Shown piece after piece: positions 8,556-16,715 of a stretch of DNA of 64,000 bases (positions are counted from its first letter, which is position 1; each line of letters begins with the position of its first letter). The notes under the pieces were generated by a model. The model saw only the letters and a list, made by a program, of their open reading frames with translations. It was not told the DNA's origin and did no database searches. The DNA comes from Chitinophaga pinensis. Its GTDB lineage: Bacteria > Bacteroidota > Bacteroidia > Chitinophagales > Chitinophagaceae. The stretch is taken from contig LR632930.1 in the NCBI GenBank assembly GCA_902167325.1, positions 3,286,001-3,350,000 of the forward strand, in the 5' to 3' direction. The translations under genes were made by a program, and so were the position numbers.

Positions 8556-9341
8556 ATGCAGCGATTGAAATACTTACTCCCCGTAGCATTTGTTTGTGGA
8601 ATGGCCGCCTGCCAGTCGGGCGCTGCGCCTAATAGTGGCGATACCACGAAGGCAGATCAGCAGGCCGACAGTTTGCTCGAAGCCACCGGTCCTGAATCCG
8701 CCCGTGATACGGCATTGCCCAACCCCGGCGGATTGCCCGATACCCTCACGCTGAACGGACAATTATACCGCGTGGTACCTTCCACGCAGGAGTTGTTCGA
8801 AAGTGCGCCGGAGTTTACACCCGATACGAGTGAGGCAAAGAATATTGCACAGCAAAAAGACCGTGTGCGCCGCCATGGCGATACGCTCATGATGCAATTG
8901 ACGAACGGGAAAGTAAAGCAGCTGGTGAATATATTGAGCGATGGGGAAGACCTTGCCAGCTTCACTTACCAGGGTTACATCCCTGCACTGAAAAGCTATG
9001 TGGTGCACCTGTACGGATATGAATTCTATGATGTGCAGGTGGTGAATGAAAATACGGGAGAGCAGGTGACGATGGTGAACCTGCCGCAGGTATCGCCAGA
9101 CGGGAAGCATGCCATTGCCAGCAATACGGATCTTGTTGCTGCCTTTACGACAAACGGCCTGCAATGCTTCAACTTAACACCCAAAGGTCCGGAGCTGGCG
9201 TATGAATTCCAGCCGGAGCGCTGGGGACCGGATAGGATCAAGTGGCTGGATGATAAAGTGCTGGTGGGTATCTTTTCCGTGACCACCAAAGAGATGGATG
9301 TGATACCACATTACGTACGGCTGGAGCCGGTACGGAAGTAA
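8556..9341 (+). CDS. Hypothetical lipoprotein
   Basis: 261 residues. The N-terminus is a lipoprotein signal with lipobox GMAAC (Cys19), followed by a low-complexity Ser/Gly/Asp/Thr linker to about residue 55. The rest is a mixed alpha/beta domain with DGKHAIASN and ERWGPDRIKWLDDKVLVGIFS segments that resemble WD/propeller blades. I do not recognise the family. It follows the sppA terminator by a short gap and likely has its own promoter. Probably periplasmic or outer-membrane anchored. Function unknown. Confidence 0.75.
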   Translation: MQRLKYLLPVAFVCGMAACQSGAAPNSGDTTKADQQADSLLEATGPESARDTALPNPGGLPDTLTLNGQLYRVVPSTQELFESAPEFTPDTSEAKNIAQQKDRVRRHGDTLMMQLTNGKVKQLVNILSDGEDLASFTYQGYIPALKSYVVHLYGYEFYDVQVVNENTGEQVTMVNLPQVSPDGKHAIASNTDLVAAFTTNGLQCFNLTPKGPELAYEFQPERWGPDRIKWLDDKVLVGIFSVTTKEMDVIPHYVRLEPVRK

Positions 9342-9522
9342 CGGGAGGAGGCCGGTCCCCGGGGCGGGGAAGCCATAACATCGGGATATAGTGCCCGGCA
9401 TGAAATCCCCGACCCCCGGTGCAGTAAAGGCATCGCCTTGTTGGCCGGACCGGAAAATAGCCGGCTTCTAGCAGCCTTGAATTGCCGGCTTTAGTTGGCG
9501 GTATGAATTTTCAGGGAGCGGA

Positions 9523-9861
9523 TCAACCCTCTTCAGAATAAACGGGGTCGCGCTCTTCCGGCGTAAGGCGGATAACGTTGTTGTGGTTTTCGTCCACGAT
9601 CTTCTGGGCCTGCATACGGAGGCGGCGGAGGCCGTCTGCCAATGCTTCCATAGACTTTTCCGCGGTTTCCGCAATCTCATTATGATGGCGGATCACGCTG
9701 CTCAGGCGTTTAATGTGCTCGTTAATAACATTGCAAATGATTTGCGAAGCGCTAAAGGCATCGAACTCCTGGAGGTTCTGCAGAATTTCATCGTAACTGC
9801 GGCACATGTGCTCTACTACATTGTTAGAAGCTTCGGCAGTTTGAACTTTTTTCTCGGCCAT
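9523..9861 (-). CDS. Small helical hypothetical protein
   Basis: 112 residues, almost entirely predicted helical with heptad-like spacing (residues about 15-95: VVEHMCRSYDEIL, VINEHIKRLSSVIRHHNE, EALADGLRRLRMQAQKIV). There is no signal peptide or membrane segment, so it is cytosolic and probably oligomeric. No family recognised. It is isolated: 182 bp follow it before the convergent lipoprotein gene, and 225 bp separate it from the divergent ABC-2 permease gene. The downstream spacer 9457-9500 has two GCCGGCTT copies that could pair as a weak terminator. Confidence 0.7.
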   Translation of the reverse strand: MAEKKVQTAEASNNVVEHMCRSYDEILQNLQEFDAFSASQIICNVINEHIKRLSSVIRHHNEIAETAEKSMEALADGLRRLRMQAQKIVDENHNNVIRLTPEERDPVYSEEG

Positions 9862-10055
9862 AATTGGTTGATTTTAAAGGGGCCTTTGCGGCATAATTGA
9901 TGGACGTAATTCGCGGATAACTTGAAGATGCAGGTGCAAACTAAGAAATGACCTATCCATGGAATGTTAAGCGCCGGTTATTGGTGGGTCATTACCCAGC
10001 AGCAGGCCCTGGTAGCGGCTTGGCAGATTTAGGGGGATAATTGACCGTTGTTTGC

Positions 10056-10063
10056 TAGTTTTG
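10056..10063 (+). promoter_or_regulatory. Putative -7 promoter element of the ABC-2 permease gene
   Basis: TAGTTTTG is an exact match to TAnnTTTG, 23 bp before the ATG at 10087. No convincing -33 box was found. Confidence 0.45.
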
Positions 10064-10086
10064 CCCCTTGTTAAAGAATAATCAGC

Positions 10087-11187
10087 ATGGCGTCAGTATA
10101 CAATCAGCGTAAGGCAATGTGGGCAATCACGAAGGCAAGCATCCGGGCAATGTTCCGCAGTCCTTCGGCCGTAGTGTTCAGTCTCGCCTTCCCGCTGGTA
10201 TTCATTCTCGTATTCGGTTTCATCGGCGGCAACGGAGATACGGTGAGGATAGGGGTCGATAAAAATTCGGATACTACCAGCCTCGTCTATAAAAATCTCG
10301 CCTCCGCACCCCATATCCGCCTCATCACCGATCAGGCACAGCCCGATATGGAAACTGCCCTCCGCAAAGGAAGCATGACGGCCATCCTCCGCATCGATAC
10401 CGGCGGCAACGCCACTACACCGGCTTATAAAGTACATGTAAAAACCTCCACCGCCACCAATGCCGACAGCAAAGCCCTCCTGTTAAATGCACTGCAAACA
10501 GGCATCAATGCTGCCAACGATAAAGTATATCCCCGCCCCACAGTGGCCGAAGTAATTCCGGAAACGGTTCCGGGGCGCATCTATAAACCCATCGATTTCA
10601 TCCTGCCCGGCCAGCTCGGTTTTTCCCTGCTCAGCGCCGCAGTGTTCGGCACGGCGTTCCTGTTTTTCAGTCTCCGGCAAACACTGGTACTGAAACGCTT
10701 TTTCGCCACGCCCATTCACCGCATGTACATCATCCTCGGTGAAGCGCTCAGCCGTTTGCTGTTTCAGTCGTTCGGTTCCATCATCATCATCGGCCTGGGG
10801 TATTTCGCTTTCGGCTTCACACTGGTGAACGGATTCGTAACCTTCCTCGAAATGCTGGTGTTATGTTTATTCGGACTCATCGTATTCATGGGCTTCGGCT
10901 TTGTGGTAAGCGGCATCGCCAAAACGGAAAGCACTATTCCGCCCATGGCCAACGTGGTAACCCTGCCGCAGTTCCTGCTGGCGGGCACCTTCTTTTCGGT
11001 GGATGTGTTCCCGGCATGGCTGCAGCCCATCTGCAAGATCATGCCGCTAACTTACCTGAACGATGCCTTGCGGAAAGTGGCCTTTGAAGGCCTCCACCTC
11101 TGGCACCTCGGCCCGCAGCTGCTGGTACTCACGATCTGGGGTGTGGTGGTGTATGCCGTAGCCGTGAAAGTGTTCCGCTGGGAATAA
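10087..11187 (+). CDS. ABC-2 type transporter permease
   Basis: 366 residues with the ABC2_membrane topology. A first membrane segment at about 29-48 is followed by a periplasmic domain of about 130 residues. Five further hydrophobic segments (about 178-200, 222-245, 255-280, 290-312, 340-360) carry PPMANVVTLPQFLLAGTFF, typical of this family. It would form the channel of an exporter for a drug, lipid or polymer. No ATP-binding subunit is adjacent, so the ATPase must be encoded elsewhere. It is followed at 27 bp by an SRPBCC gene, possibly co-transcribed. Confidence 0.88.
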   Translation: MASVYNQRKAMWAITKASIRAMFRSPSAVVFSLAFPLVFILVFGFIGGNGDTVRIGVDKNSDTTSLVYKNLASAPHIRLITDQAQPDMETALRKGSMTAILRIDTGGNATTPAYKVHVKTSTATNADSKALLLNALQTGINAANDKVYPRPTVAEVIPETVPGRIYKPIDFILPGQLGFSLLSAAVFGTAFLFFSLRQTLVLKRFFATPIHRMYIILGEALSRLLFQSFGSIIIIGLGYFAFGFTLVNGFVTFLEMLVLCLFGLIVFMGFGFVVSGIAKTESTIPPMANVVTLPQFLLAGTFFSVDVFPAWLQPICKIMPLTYLNDALRKVAFEGLHLWHLGPQLLVLTIWGVVVYAVAVKVFRWE

Positions 11188-11214
11188 TCAACTTTAACTG
11201 TAATCAGACCTGAT

Positions 11215-11760
11215 ATGAGACTCATCAAATTTTTCCTGCTTTCCATGGGCATCCTGGTAGTGCTGGCCTTCCTGCTGTCGCTGGCATTCCCTTCTACCGC
11301 CCTGCTGGAACGTTCCGGCGCTATTGAAGCACCGGCCGGTAAAGTGTTCGCCCGCCTGTCTGACCTTAAAACATGGAGGGAGTGGAACCCCTGGCATCCG
11401 GAATACAACCCTAAACAGGGTGTTACCGTTACCTATGGCCCGGTTACCTCCGGCGAAGGTGCCAGTTATACCTGGGCAACCCCGGGCACCAAAGGCATGG
11501 GCCTTGTGAAGATCACAGAAGTAGTGCAGGGCAAAAGCATCACCTACATCATGACGCATCCGGATATGAAGCATATTACCGCACACTTCGACCTGAAGCC
11601 AACGGAAGATGGCAACGGCACCGCCCTCCTCTGGCGCTTTGAAGCCCATGTGGGCATGATGCCCTGGTGGAAGCTCCGCGGATTTATGATGGACAAAATG
11701 TTCGGCGCCACCATGGAAGAGGGACTGAACCACCTGAAGCGCATCGCAGAGATGCCGTAA
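11215..11760 (+). CDS. Membrane-anchored SRPBCC (START-like) family protein
   Basis: 181 residues: one N-terminal hydrophobic anchor (about 5-24), then an SRPBCC/polyketide-cyclase-like fold. Recognisable pieces are the opening strand SGAIEAPAGKVFARLSDLKTWREWNPW and the C-terminal long helix 'MMDKMFGATMEEGLNHLKRIAEM'. The fold binds hydrophobic ligands; what it binds here is unknown. It lies 27 bp after the ABC-2 permease gene on the same strand. Confidence 0.85.
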   Translation: MRLIKFFLLSMGILVVLAFLLSLAFPSTALLERSGAIEAPAGKVFARLSDLKTWREWNPWHPEYNPKQGVTVTYGPVTSGEGASYTWATPGTKGMGLVKITEVVQGKSITYIMTHPDMKHITAHFDLKPTEDGNGTALLWRFEAHVGMMPWWKLRGFMMDKMFGATMEEGLNHLKRIAEMP

Positions 11761-11841
11761 AGGCTTTTATGTTGAACGGTTTGGTTTTCTACCATTTTCC
11801 GGCGTAATTTCAGTGTTCAATTTCATCAAATCCTATTTTTT

Positions 11842-12336
11842 ATGAAAAGCATGTTAATGGGCCTCGCCCTTCTGTTTTCCGCCACAGCAGTGATCGCACA
11901 GGATCCTCCGAAAAGCCCGCTGGTTTCTGCCAAAGGTGATAATGTGGAAATCTCCTACAGCCAGCCTTCCAAAAGGAACCGTGAGATTTTTGGCGCACTG
12001 GTACCCTACGGCGAAGTTTGGCGCGCAGGTGCTAACAAGTCAACCGACATTACCTTCAAGAAAGATGCGACTTTCGGCGGTAAGAAAGTAAAAGCAGGTA
12101 CTTATGCCCTGTTCATCGTGCCCACAGCTACGGATTTTACGGTGATCCTCAATGGCGTAGCCGGCCAGATGGGTTCTTCCCAATACGAAGCCAACAAAGA
12201 AAAGAATGTTGCCGAAGTGAAAGTACCCCGTCAGAAAACTGCTTCCTCCGTGGAGAAACTGACTTACTCTTTCCCTAAAGGCGCACTGCAAATGGAATGG
12301 GACGATACCAAGATCTCCGTTCCCGTGAAATTCTAG
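11842..12336 (+). CDS. DUF2911 domain-containing secreted protein
   Basis: 164 residues: a signal peptide (about 1-19, ending VIAQ) and a single DUF2911 domain. Typical motifs are VEISYSQPSKRNREIFGALVPYGEVWRAGANKST and KVKAGTYALFIVP. DUF2911 proteins are common in Bacteroidota and are periplasmic with unknown function. It has its own spacer of 81 bp after the SRPBCC gene and is closed by the terminator at 12369. Confidence 0.9.
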   Translation: MKSMLMGLALLFSATAVIAQDPPKSPLVSAKGDNVEISYSQPSKRNREIFGALVPYGEVWRAGANKSTDITFKKDATFGGKKVKAGTYALFIVPTATDFTVILNGVAGQMGSSQYEANKEKNVAEVKVPRQKTASSVEKLTYSFPKGALQMEWDDTKISVPVKF

Positions 12337-12368
12337 CAGTTAACAGTCAACACAGCAAACGAATCTGG

Positions 12369-12396
12369 AGCCTCCGGTAACGCCGGGGGCTTTTTT
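12369..12396 (+). terminator. Terminator after the DUF2911 gene
   Basis: The stem agcctccgg / ccgggggct (12369-12377 and 12383-12391, one wobble pair) is followed by a run of six T. Confidence 0.85.
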
Positions 12397-12644
12397 ATGC
12401 CCTGTCCCCCCGGGGGCCTCCACGTCCGGAGCAAAGCAGCGGTATAGTTACTTCAGGGATACTCCTTGGTTAAAGTATGGATACTTCGCAGTTAAAGCGT
12501 GGTTACAGGGTATTAACAGGGAACAAACATAGTGCAGTAGTGGGCTGTATACGATTCTGTATACCTGAAACATAGAAGAAGGATACTATAGGTTACCTTA
12601 CAGTAAACCTTTAATAAGATAAAAGGCTTCCCCGGGTTACGGCC
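12397..12644. repeat. Convergent spacer with 22-bp imperfect tandem repeat
   Basis: The space between the convergent DUF2911 and bioA genes holds no ORF. Around 12458-12523 there is a 22-bp-period imperfect repeat of about three units: ggatact(c/t)c...gttaaag..tg at 12457 and 12479, and a degenerate third unit from 12501. A small inverted pair gtatac/gtatac lies near 12549-12565. Purpose unknown. Confidence 0.5.
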
Positions 12645-13934
12645 TTATTTCCCTTTCCCGGCGGTATATGTTGCCAGCATGTCGAGGATGCAGTTGTAGG
12701 TAACCTCCAGCTGGGCGTCGGTAATGCAATATGGCGGGAGGATGTAGAGCGTATTGCCAAGGGGGCGGAGCATCACGCGCTTTTCACGGAAAAAGGCATG
12801 CAGGAAGCCCGAAAGGTCGTTGATATAGCTGTCTGCCTCCCCGGTATGGATCTCAAACGCGATTATTGTGCCGGTTTGCCGCACATTTTTGACCGCAGGA
12901 TGCTCCCGGAGGGTGTTGGTGAATGTTTGGTGCCTACGGGCGATGCGGAGGCGGTTTTCGGTGCAGGAAGGGGCTAAAAAGAGTTCGAGGCTGGCAAGGG
13001 CCGCCGCGCAGGTAAGCGGGTTGGCCGTGAAGGAATGCCCGTGGAAGAGCGTCTTCAGCTTATCGCTGCTCAGGAACGCTTCATAGATCTCCGCCGTACA
13101 GGTAGTGATGCCCATGGCCATGGTGCCCCCGGTAAGACCTTTCGACAGGGTGATCATATCCGGAGGGGTAGCCACCTGGTCCATCGCGAAGTTGGTACCC
13201 GTCCGGCCAAATCCGGTCATGATCTCGTCGGCTATCAGCAGGATGCCTTTGGCTTTGCAATGTGAAAGCAGGGTATTGAGCGCAGCCGCCTCGTACATGA
13301 GCATACCACCCGCACCCTGAATGAGCGGCTCAAAAATGAAAGCCGCGGCATCATCGCCCATCGCATCTATATGCGCCATCAGCTCTGGGAGGTTATCTTT
13401 CGTTGGCAGGTCAAGGAAGGTGACTTCGAAAAGGTAATCGTCGAACGCCCGGGTGAATACACTGCGCGCGCTCACGCTCATGGCGCCGAAGGTATCACCA
13501 TGGTAGGCATCATGGAAGGCAAGGAGTTTCCGGCGGGGGAGGCCCTTGTTCTGCCAGTACTGGATCGTCATTTTCAATGCTACCTCCACGGCAGTGGAGC
13601 CATTGTCGGAATAAAACACCCGTGCCTGTGTGCCGGGCAGTACGGGCAGCAGTTGCTCTGCCAGCGCTACGGCAGGTTCGTTGGTATAGCCCGCGAAAAT
13701 AGAATGGTGCAGTACGGCCGCCTGTTCGGTCAGCCTTTGCGTAATATACGGATGGGCATGCCCGTGTATGTTCACCCACCAGCTGGAGGTGGCGTCAATG
13801 TATTCATGGCCCGCTTCGTCTGTCAGCAGGGCGCCTTCACCCTTTACGATGCCCACGGGAGCGGGTGCGGTTTGCATTTGCGTGTAAGGATGCCAGATTA
13901 CGGCCTGGTCGCGTTCACTTAAGCTTTTTTGCAT
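12645..13934 (-). CDS. bioA: Adenosylmethionine-8-amino-7-oxononanoate aminotransferase
   Basis: 429 residues from the ATG at 13934, full length for the class-III PLP aminotransferase that converts KAPA to DAPA in biotin synthesis. Hallmarks are IWHPYTQM near the start, DATSSWWVNIHGHAHP, the DNGSTAVEVALKM cofactor loop, ADEIMTGFGRTG, and the PLP lysine in ITLSKGLTGG. In-frame ATGs at 13955 and 13976 exist. I prefer 13934 because TACATTTG (13946-13939 on the minus strand), a perfect -7 element, lies only 4 bases upstream, implying a leaderless message. No other bio genes are in the window. Confidence 0.93.
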   Translation of the reverse strand: MQKSLSERDQAVIWHPYTQMQTAPAPVGIVKGEGALLTDEAGHEYIDATSSWWVNIHGHAHPYITQRLTEQAAVLHHSIFAGYTNEPAVALAEQLLPVLPGTQARVFYSDNGSTAVEVALKMTIQYWQNKGLPRRKLLAFHDAYHGDTFGAMSVSARSVFTRAFDDYLFEVTFLDLPTKDNLPELMAHIDAMGDDAAAFIFEPLIQGAGGMLMYEAAALNTLLSHCKAKGILLIADEIMTGFGRTGTNFAMDQVATPPDMITLSKGLTGGTMAMGITTCTAEIYEAFLSSDKLKTLFHGHSFTANPLTCAAALASLELFLAPSCTENRLRIARRHQTFTNTLREHPAVKNVRQTGTIIAFEIHTGEADSYINDLSGFLHAFFREKRVMLRPLGNTLYILPPYCITDAQLEVTYNCILDMLATYTAGKGK

Positions 13935-13938
13935 TTCG

Positions 13939-13946
13939 CAAATGTA
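13939..13946 (-). promoter_or_regulatory. Putative -7 element of bioA, implying a leaderless transcript
   Basis: TACATTTG on the minus strand (TAnnTTTG). Its last base is 4 bp from the ATG at 13934, so transcription would start at or next to the start codon. Confidence 0.4.
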
Positions 13947-14026
13947 TAGCTTCATTTGTACATCGGAAATAAGCATATCACATATTCATGTTTCCTGTAA
14001 TTAATCTGGGGTGCCAACCAATTGCC

Positions 14027-14034
14027 TACCTTTG
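14027..14034 (+). promoter_or_regulatory. Putative -7 element for the GNAT-to-AlkD gene run
   Basis: TACCTTTG, an exact TAnnTTTG match, 95 bp before the ATG at 14129. It would serve the five co-directional genes 14129-16664. Confidence 0.4.
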
Positions 14035-14128
14035 TGTTGTAAAGAGATGGCACGCCTTTTGGTCGTCCGTGTACCGTTAATAACAGCCATATCAAACCAG
14101 ATTCCTGTTACAACCCAAAAGTGAAAAT

Positions 14129-14428
14129 ATGGATGCGAAGCTGCTCGAGATCAAGGAGAACACTAATGCGAAACAATTCGAGACCCGTGTAAACGGATTT
14201 CTTGCGAAAGTAGAATATATGGAAGGCGGTAACCGCATCTTCCTCACCCATACCGAAGTGGCTCCCCAGCTGGAAGGCCAGGGTGTTGCCGCAGCACTGG
14301 TGGAGCGTATACTCGCTATCCTCGATGAGCGCGGCGCCAAAATAGTGCCCCTTTGCCCTTATGTAGCTACCTTTATCCGGAAGAACCCGGAATGGAAACG
14401 CCTCCTCGCACACGGGATCAATGTCTGA
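14129..14428 (+). CDS. GNAT family N-acetyltransferase, YjdJ type
   Basis: 99 residues, a minimal GNAT domain of the YjdJ class (about 90-100 residues). The acetyl-CoA loop is visible as LEGQGVAAALVERIL (about 50-64), preceded by the strand IFLTHTEVAP and followed by VPLCPYVATFIRKNPEW, which contains the conserved Cys of this class. Substrate unknown. It is first in a tight run with a coiled-coil protein and a YjdI-like Fe-S protein. In E. coli yjdI and yjdJ are also neighbours, which supports a conserved functional link. Confidence 0.9.
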   Translation: MDAKLLEIKENTNAKQFETRVNGFLAKVEYMEGGNRIFLTHTEVAPQLEGQGVAAALVERILAILDERGAKIVPLCPYVATFIRKNPEWKRLLAHGINV

Positions 14429-14449
14429 CACACTTTAATTTATAAGCAT

Positions 14450-14821
14450 ATGCCCTTAACGAATTTTGACAAGCTGCATCATCAACATCAGGAATGGAAG
14501 AAAGATCTGCTGCTGAACGAAAAAGAAATTAAATCGCTCCGCGAAGAGCTGACAGAACTGGCTGCAGGCCGCCTGGAGCATGACATCGCCGCTAAAGTGG
14601 AACATTTCCAGAACGCCCTCATCCGCCAGAAGGATGTAGTGAACGACCTCCTCGGGAACATCACCAAAGGCGATAAAATGATGTCGGAAGCAGAAGGCGA
14701 TAACGCACAGCTCCACATGCTCCATAACAAACTCCAGGATGATATGGAAACCTTCAACCGCCTGTTCATTGAACTGCGCGAAGAGTTCAAAGCCTTTAAA
14801 CGGCAACTGGTACAATCCTAA
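14450..14821 (+). CDS. Coiled-coil hypothetical protein
   Basis: 123 residues, entirely charged and helical (LLLNEKEIKSLREELTELA, VEHFQNALIRQKDVVNDLL, HNKLQDDMETFNRLFIELR), with no Cys, signal peptide or membrane segment. Two coiled-coil blocks lie at about 15-45 and 75-115. It lies between the YjdJ-type acetyltransferase (22 bp) and the YjdI-type protein (11 bp), so it is in the same transcript. No family recognised. Confidence 0.8.
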   Translation: MPLTNFDKLHHQHQEWKKDLLLNEKEIKSLREELTELAAGRLEHDIAAKVEHFQNALIRQKDVVNDLLGNITKGDKMMSEAEGDNAQLHMLHNKLQDDMETFNRLFIELREEFKAFKRQLVQS

Positions 14822-14832
14822 AATGTTTGCCC

Positions 14833-15063
14833 ATGGATACGGAACTTGAATATACCAACGGGGAAGTAACGGTAGTATGGAAACCACGCATCTGCCGGCA
14901 TACCGGTATCTGCGCACGCGGACTGCCCACCGTATTCCTTCCCAAAGAAAAACCCTGGATCAGGATGGATGGTGCCGATACCAGCGCCATCGTACTCCAG
15001 GTAAAGCAATGCCCTTCGGGTGCTTTGAGTTTTTACATGAACGCAGATAAACCGAAAGACTAG
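14833..15063 (+). CDS. YjdI-like divergent 4Fe-4S mono-cluster protein
   Basis: 76 residues from the ATG at 14833; a TTG two codons upstream is a poorer start. It matches the Fer4_19 / YjdI pattern: a short strand region, then WKPRICRHTGICARGLPTVF with two Cys, and QVKQCPSGALSF with a third Cys at the end. Only three Cys are present, so the fourth cluster ligand, if any, must be another residue. It could carry electrons or sense redox state. It is 11 bp after the coiled-coil gene and 11 bp before the pirin gene. Confidence 0.88.
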   Translation: MDTELEYTNGEVTVVWKPRICRHTGICARGLPTVFLPKEKPWIRMDGADTSAIVLQVKQCPSGALSFYMNADKPKD

Positions 15064-15074
15064 CCCGTTCCCGC

Positions 15075-15947
15075 ATGCAGCAATACCGCAGCGTACAGCA
15101 TGTACTGTATGCAGACCAGAAAGATATGGGCGATATGCCCGTGAGGCAGCCGTTTCCCTCCGTTCATGCAGACCGGATCGATCCTTTCCTGCTCCTTCAC
15201 CACATCCATGTAAGGGTTCCTGATTACATGCCGCCGCGCCAGGCCGGGGTAGGTCCCCACCCGCACCGGGGCTTTTCTCCCGTTACGTTTATCTTCAAAG
15301 GCGGCGTCCATCACCGCGACAGCCGGGGCAATAACTCCATCGTTCGCGCCGGAGGCACGCAGTGGATGCATGCCGGTATGGGCATCGTACACAGTGAGCG
15401 CCCGCCCGATGATATCCATGACACCGGCGGTGAGCAGGAAATGATCCAGATATGGGTGAATTCCCCCGCCAGCCATAAAAGAGACCAGCCTTCCTACTTC
15501 CCGCTCCATGCATCGGATACGCCGGTGGTGAAGAGTGAAGACGGGCTGGTTACCATCCAGGTGGTATCTGGTGAACTGATGGGTGTTAAAGGCCCCGTGC
15601 CAACAGTTACGCCGGTCAATACCTTTACCGCACACTTCCGCAAAGGCGGCCATTTCTACATCCCACTGCCCGAAACGCATCATGCCTTCATGTACCTGCT
15701 CGACGGTGAGCTGAAGATTACCGGTGCCAGCGTATACACCGGGTTTCATTGCCTTGTGTTCCGGGAAGACGGGAAGGGCATCGGCATCACCGCCGAAGAA
15801 GATACCCGCGTGTTCATCGCCTCCGGGGAGCCTATCGGTGAAAAGATAGCTGCTAACGGACCGTTTGTCATGAACACCGAAACGGAAGTACTGGAAGCCA
15901 TGCGCGATTATCAGATGGGAAAAATGGGTATATTGATAGAAGAATAA
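15075..15947 (+). CDS. Pirin family protein
   Basis: 290 residues, the usual pirin length, with a double cupin. The metal-binding N-terminal cupin shows VGPHPHRGFSPVTFIFKGGVHHRDS (His ligands near 56-58 and about 100 in GGTQWMHAGMGIVHSE), plus the conserved EMIQIWVNSP. Pirins are iron-containing and act as redox-sensitive co-regulators or quercetinase-like dioxygenases; which applies here is unknown. It lies in the middle of the yjdJ-like to AlkD-like run, with only 10 bp to the next gene. Confidence 0.93.
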   Translation: MQQYRSVQHVLYADQKDMGDMPVRQPFPSVHADRIDPFLLLHHIHVRVPDYMPPRQAGVGPHPHRGFSPVTFIFKGGVHHRDSRGNNSIVRAGGTQWMHAGMGIVHSERPPDDIHDTGGEQEMIQIWVNSPASHKRDQPSYFPLHASDTPVVKSEDGLVTIQVVSGELMGVKGPVPTVTPVNTFTAHFRKGGHFYIPLPETHHAFMYLLDGELKITGASVYTGFHCLVFREDGKGIGITAEEDTRVFIASGEPIGEKIAANGPFVMNTETEVLEAMRDYQMGKMGILIEE

Positions 15948-15956
15948 ACCCCTGCC

Positions 15957-16664
15957 ATGACGCTAGCAGAAACCATGGCGGCCATAGCTGCCGCCGGAAC
16001 CGCCCAAACGAAGAAAACGCTGATGAACCACGGCGCCCGTGAGCCTGTTGCGGGTGTGAAGATCTCCGACCTGAAGGTGATCCTGAAGCAGATACGGAAA
16101 GATCAGTCGCTCGCATTGGCCCTCTACGAAACAGGCCATTACGACGCACAGTATCTCGCAGGACTCGCTGCCAACGGAGCGCTGATGACGGCCGCACAGC
16201 TGCGCCAATGGGCAGAAACTGCCAATGCCGGGGGCATCAGCGAATACGCTGTACCCTGGGTTACGGCGGAGCATCCCGATGCATGGAACATCGCCCTGTC
16301 GTGGATAGACGATACTTCACCTGACGTGGCCGTTAGCGGATGGGCCACCCTCGCCGGACTGGTATCCCTGCTGCCCGATGATCAGATCGATGTGAAGCAG
16401 GTACTGGCGCTGCTGAAGCGGGTGGAGAAAGAAATTCATGACGCGCCTAACCGGGTGCGTTATGTCATGAACAGTTTCGTGATCGGCGCAGGTACTTATG
16501 TGGATGCCGCGCATCATGCAGCGGTGGAAGCTGCCCGCAGGATAGGACCCGTTAAGGTAAACATGGGTAACACGTCCTGTAAAGTACCGGAAGCGGAAGG
16601 GTACATCGCCGCATCGCGCGGGAGGCCCGGTGGGGCAAAGAAAAAGAAGACACTTAAATGTTGA
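15957..16664 (+). CDS. DNA alkylation repair (AlkD/HEAT-repeat) family protein
   Basis: 235 residues of helical HEAT-like repeats typical of the AlkD superfamily that excises alkylated bases without flipping. Visible family segments are GAREPVAGVKISDLKVILKQIRKD, the Trp-rich centre PWVTAEHPDAWNIALSWIDD and RVRYVMNSFVIGAGTYV. The tail is lysine-rich (GGAKKKKTLK). Many proteins annotated like this are uncharacterised relatives, so glycosylase activity is inferred. It is the last gene of the run, closed by the bidirectional terminator at 16667. Confidence 0.85.
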   Translation: MTLAETMAAIAAAGTAQTKKTLMNHGAREPVAGVKISDLKVILKQIRKDQSLALALYETGHYDAQYLAGLAANGALMTAAQLRQWAETANAGGISEYAVPWVTAEHPDAWNIALSWIDDTSPDVAVSGWATLAGLVSLLPDDQIDVKQVLALLKRVEKEIHDAPNRVRYVMNSFVIGAGTYVDAAHHAAVEAARRIGPVKVNMGNTSCKVPEAEGYIAASRGRPGGAKKKKTLKC

Positions 16665-16666
16665 AT

Positions 16667-16699
16667 AAAAAAAGCCGCGCAGGAATGCGCGGCTTTTTT
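16667..16699. terminator. Bidirectional terminator between convergent genes
   Basis: The stem aaaagccgcgc / gcgcggctttt with an AGGAAT loop has A-run and T-run flanks, so it can serve both the AlkD-like gene (+) and the propeller gene (-). Confidence 0.9.
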
Positions 16700-16715
16700 A
16701 ATGCAGGGTTTCCCT

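Noticed and set aside
12457..12523. CRISPR-like array
   Set aside because: The 22-bp units are imperfect, contiguous, and have no unique spacers; no cas genes in the window.
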